Assembly: GCA_003553485.1 (NCBI GenBank)
Contig: PWEJ01000112.1
Span: forward strand, 1 to 64,000
Length of the DNA stretch: 64,000 bases
From: Halanaerobiaceae bacterium
GTDB lineage: Bacteria > Bacillota > Halanaerobiia > Halanaerobiales > Halarsenatibacteraceae
Direction: 5' to 3'
This document shows positions 63,477 to 64,000 of this stretch, in pieces. Under the pieces are notes generated by a model. The model was not told the origin of the DNA, did not search any database, and saw only the letters and a program-made list of their open reading frames with translations. The position numbers and the translations under genes are program-made. Numbering within the stretch: position 1 is the first letter of the stretch; each line of letters starts with the position of its first letter.

Positions 63477-63573
63477 AATTTTGCCTTTAACTTCAGGATG
63501 ATTGGCGATTTTTCAACACCACCCTCAAATTAGTTAAAACTATAAAACCCAAAAACTTTTCTTTACCTCTGTT

Positions 63574-63602
63574 ATTATAACATTAAAAAGATATTAAGTT
63601 AA
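63574..63602 (-). promoter_or_regulatory. ispE promoter
   Basis: Minus-strand TTAACT (63602-63597), 17-base spacer, TATAAT (63579-63574), extended by TG. It is divergent from the promoter at 63626. Confidence 0.65.
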
Positions 63603-63625
63603 GGATAAATATTCAGGACAAAAAA

Positions 63626-63654
63626 TTGCTAAAGAAAAAAGCTAATGCTATAAT
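63626..63654 (+). promoter_or_regulatory. Promoter of the right-end MBL-fold gene
   Basis: Plus-strand TTGCTA (63626-63631), 17-base spacer, TATAAT (63649-63654) with an extended TG. The gene starts 21 bases later after a GAGGAGGG site. Confidence 0.75.
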
Positions 63655-63674
63655 TATAGAGAGGAGGGATAATT

Positions 63675-64000
63675 ATGGCCGAGAGCCGGATAAAATGCTG
63701 GCACATAAACCATAGTGCTGTAGCCATATATCATAAAAACACTGGAATATTAATGGTATTTGATTATTTTCAACACCCCAGAGATTCTCAGTCCTTAAAT
63801 TTTCCTGCTTGCTGGGAAGAACTCCCTGAGCTCAAAGAAGCTTTTTTCTTTGTTACTCATAGTCATCAGGATCATTTTAATCCTATGATCTTTGATTGGA
63901 AAGATAGATTTCCTCAAACCACCTATATATTGAGTAGTGATGTTAAAACTTCACGAGTAAGAAAAAAACTCTCTAAAACCAGTGCCTATTATTTTGTCTC
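63675..64000 (+). CDS. MBL-fold metal-dependent hydrolase (5' part; cut off by window end)
   Basis: 109 codons are visible from an ATG at 63675 with GAGGAGGG before it. THSHQDHFNP at 61-70 is the HxHxDH zinc site (H62, H64, D66, H67). The N terminus KCWHINHSAVAIYH resembles small bacterial MBL proteins related to UPF0173. The C-terminal metal ligands lie outside the window. The substrate is unknown. Confidence 0.8.
   Translation, partial: MAESRIKCWHINHSAVAIYHKNTGILMVFDYFQHPRDSQSLNFPACWEELPELKEAFFFVTHSHQDHFNPMIFDWKDRFPQTTYILSSDVKTSRVRKKLSKTSAYYFV

Overview
This 64 kb window looks like a chromosomal segment of an anaerobic, probably salt-loving, diderm member of the Firmicutes, most likely of the order Halanaerobiales. 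The assignment is inferred from content. Firmicute-type gene order (ispE / spoVG-glmU-prs-ctc-pth-mfd-spoVB-mazG-dacA; S1 protein / DUF501-ppx-tilS-hpt-ftsH) and PyrR attenuation of pyr genes occur together with a complete tripartite RND efflux operon that includes a TolC-type outer-membrane factor, which implies a second membrane. A selenium-dependent glycine/betaine/sarcosine reductase component B points to Stickland-type or betaine-using anaerobic metabolism. Several proteins carry long acidic tails. Nearly every gene is on the minus strand; only a MarR gene and a truncated MBL-fold gene at the right end are on the plus strand.

Layout. 1-7.6 kb: end of a CCA-adding/poly(A) polymerase-type gene, an AbrB regulator, a polysaccharide deacetylase, a nitroreductase, an MBL hydrolase, then grdX and the two genes for reductase component B. 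The second of these is read through an in-frame UGA (selenocysteine). 7.7-18.9 kb: a 1,382-residue protein with two DUF445-type membrane modules, aspartate kinase, and the pyrBCFKDE operon with a PyrR attenuator. pyrR itself lies 24 kb away at 43 kb. 19-30 kb: nitrilase, Dps, a folate ECF transporter under a THF riboswitch, histidine ammonia-lyase, ftsH, hpt, tilS, a Ppx/GppA protein without any normal start codon, DUF501 and an S1 protein. 30-37 kb: the tetR-tolC-hlyD-acrB operon. 37-47 kb: AI-2E family protein, tex, an FtsB/DivIC-like protein, lacI with a sugar ABC ATPase, pgmB-pyrR, a 2'-5' RNA ligase family protein, and an iron/cobalamin-type ABC permease and ATPase. 47.3-49 kb: a 5S rRNA plus 13-tRNA operon with its own tandem promoters and no 16S/23S. 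49-63.5 kb: marR, then the dacA-to-ispE housekeeping block.

How it fits together. The window mixes translation (13 tRNAs, 5S, L25/Ctc, Pth, TilS), pyrimidine and PRPP metabolism (prs, pyr operon, pyrR, hpt), and envelope functions (GlmU, DacA, SpoVB flippase, NodB deacetylase, RND pump). Regulation is unusually legible. There are about 16 promoters with a good -10 and usually 17-bp spacing, about a dozen intrinsic terminators, a THF riboswitch, a PyrR attenuator, and palindromic operator candidates at abrB, grdX, tetR and lacI. I saw no CRISPR, insertion sequence, prophage or integron. The points I rank highest are the Sec-decoding grd gene with a candidate SECIS hairpin and a palindromic promoter, the ppx gene lacking ATG/GTG/TTG, the duplicated DUF445 giant, and the autonomous 5S-tRNA operon with two unusual tRNAs.
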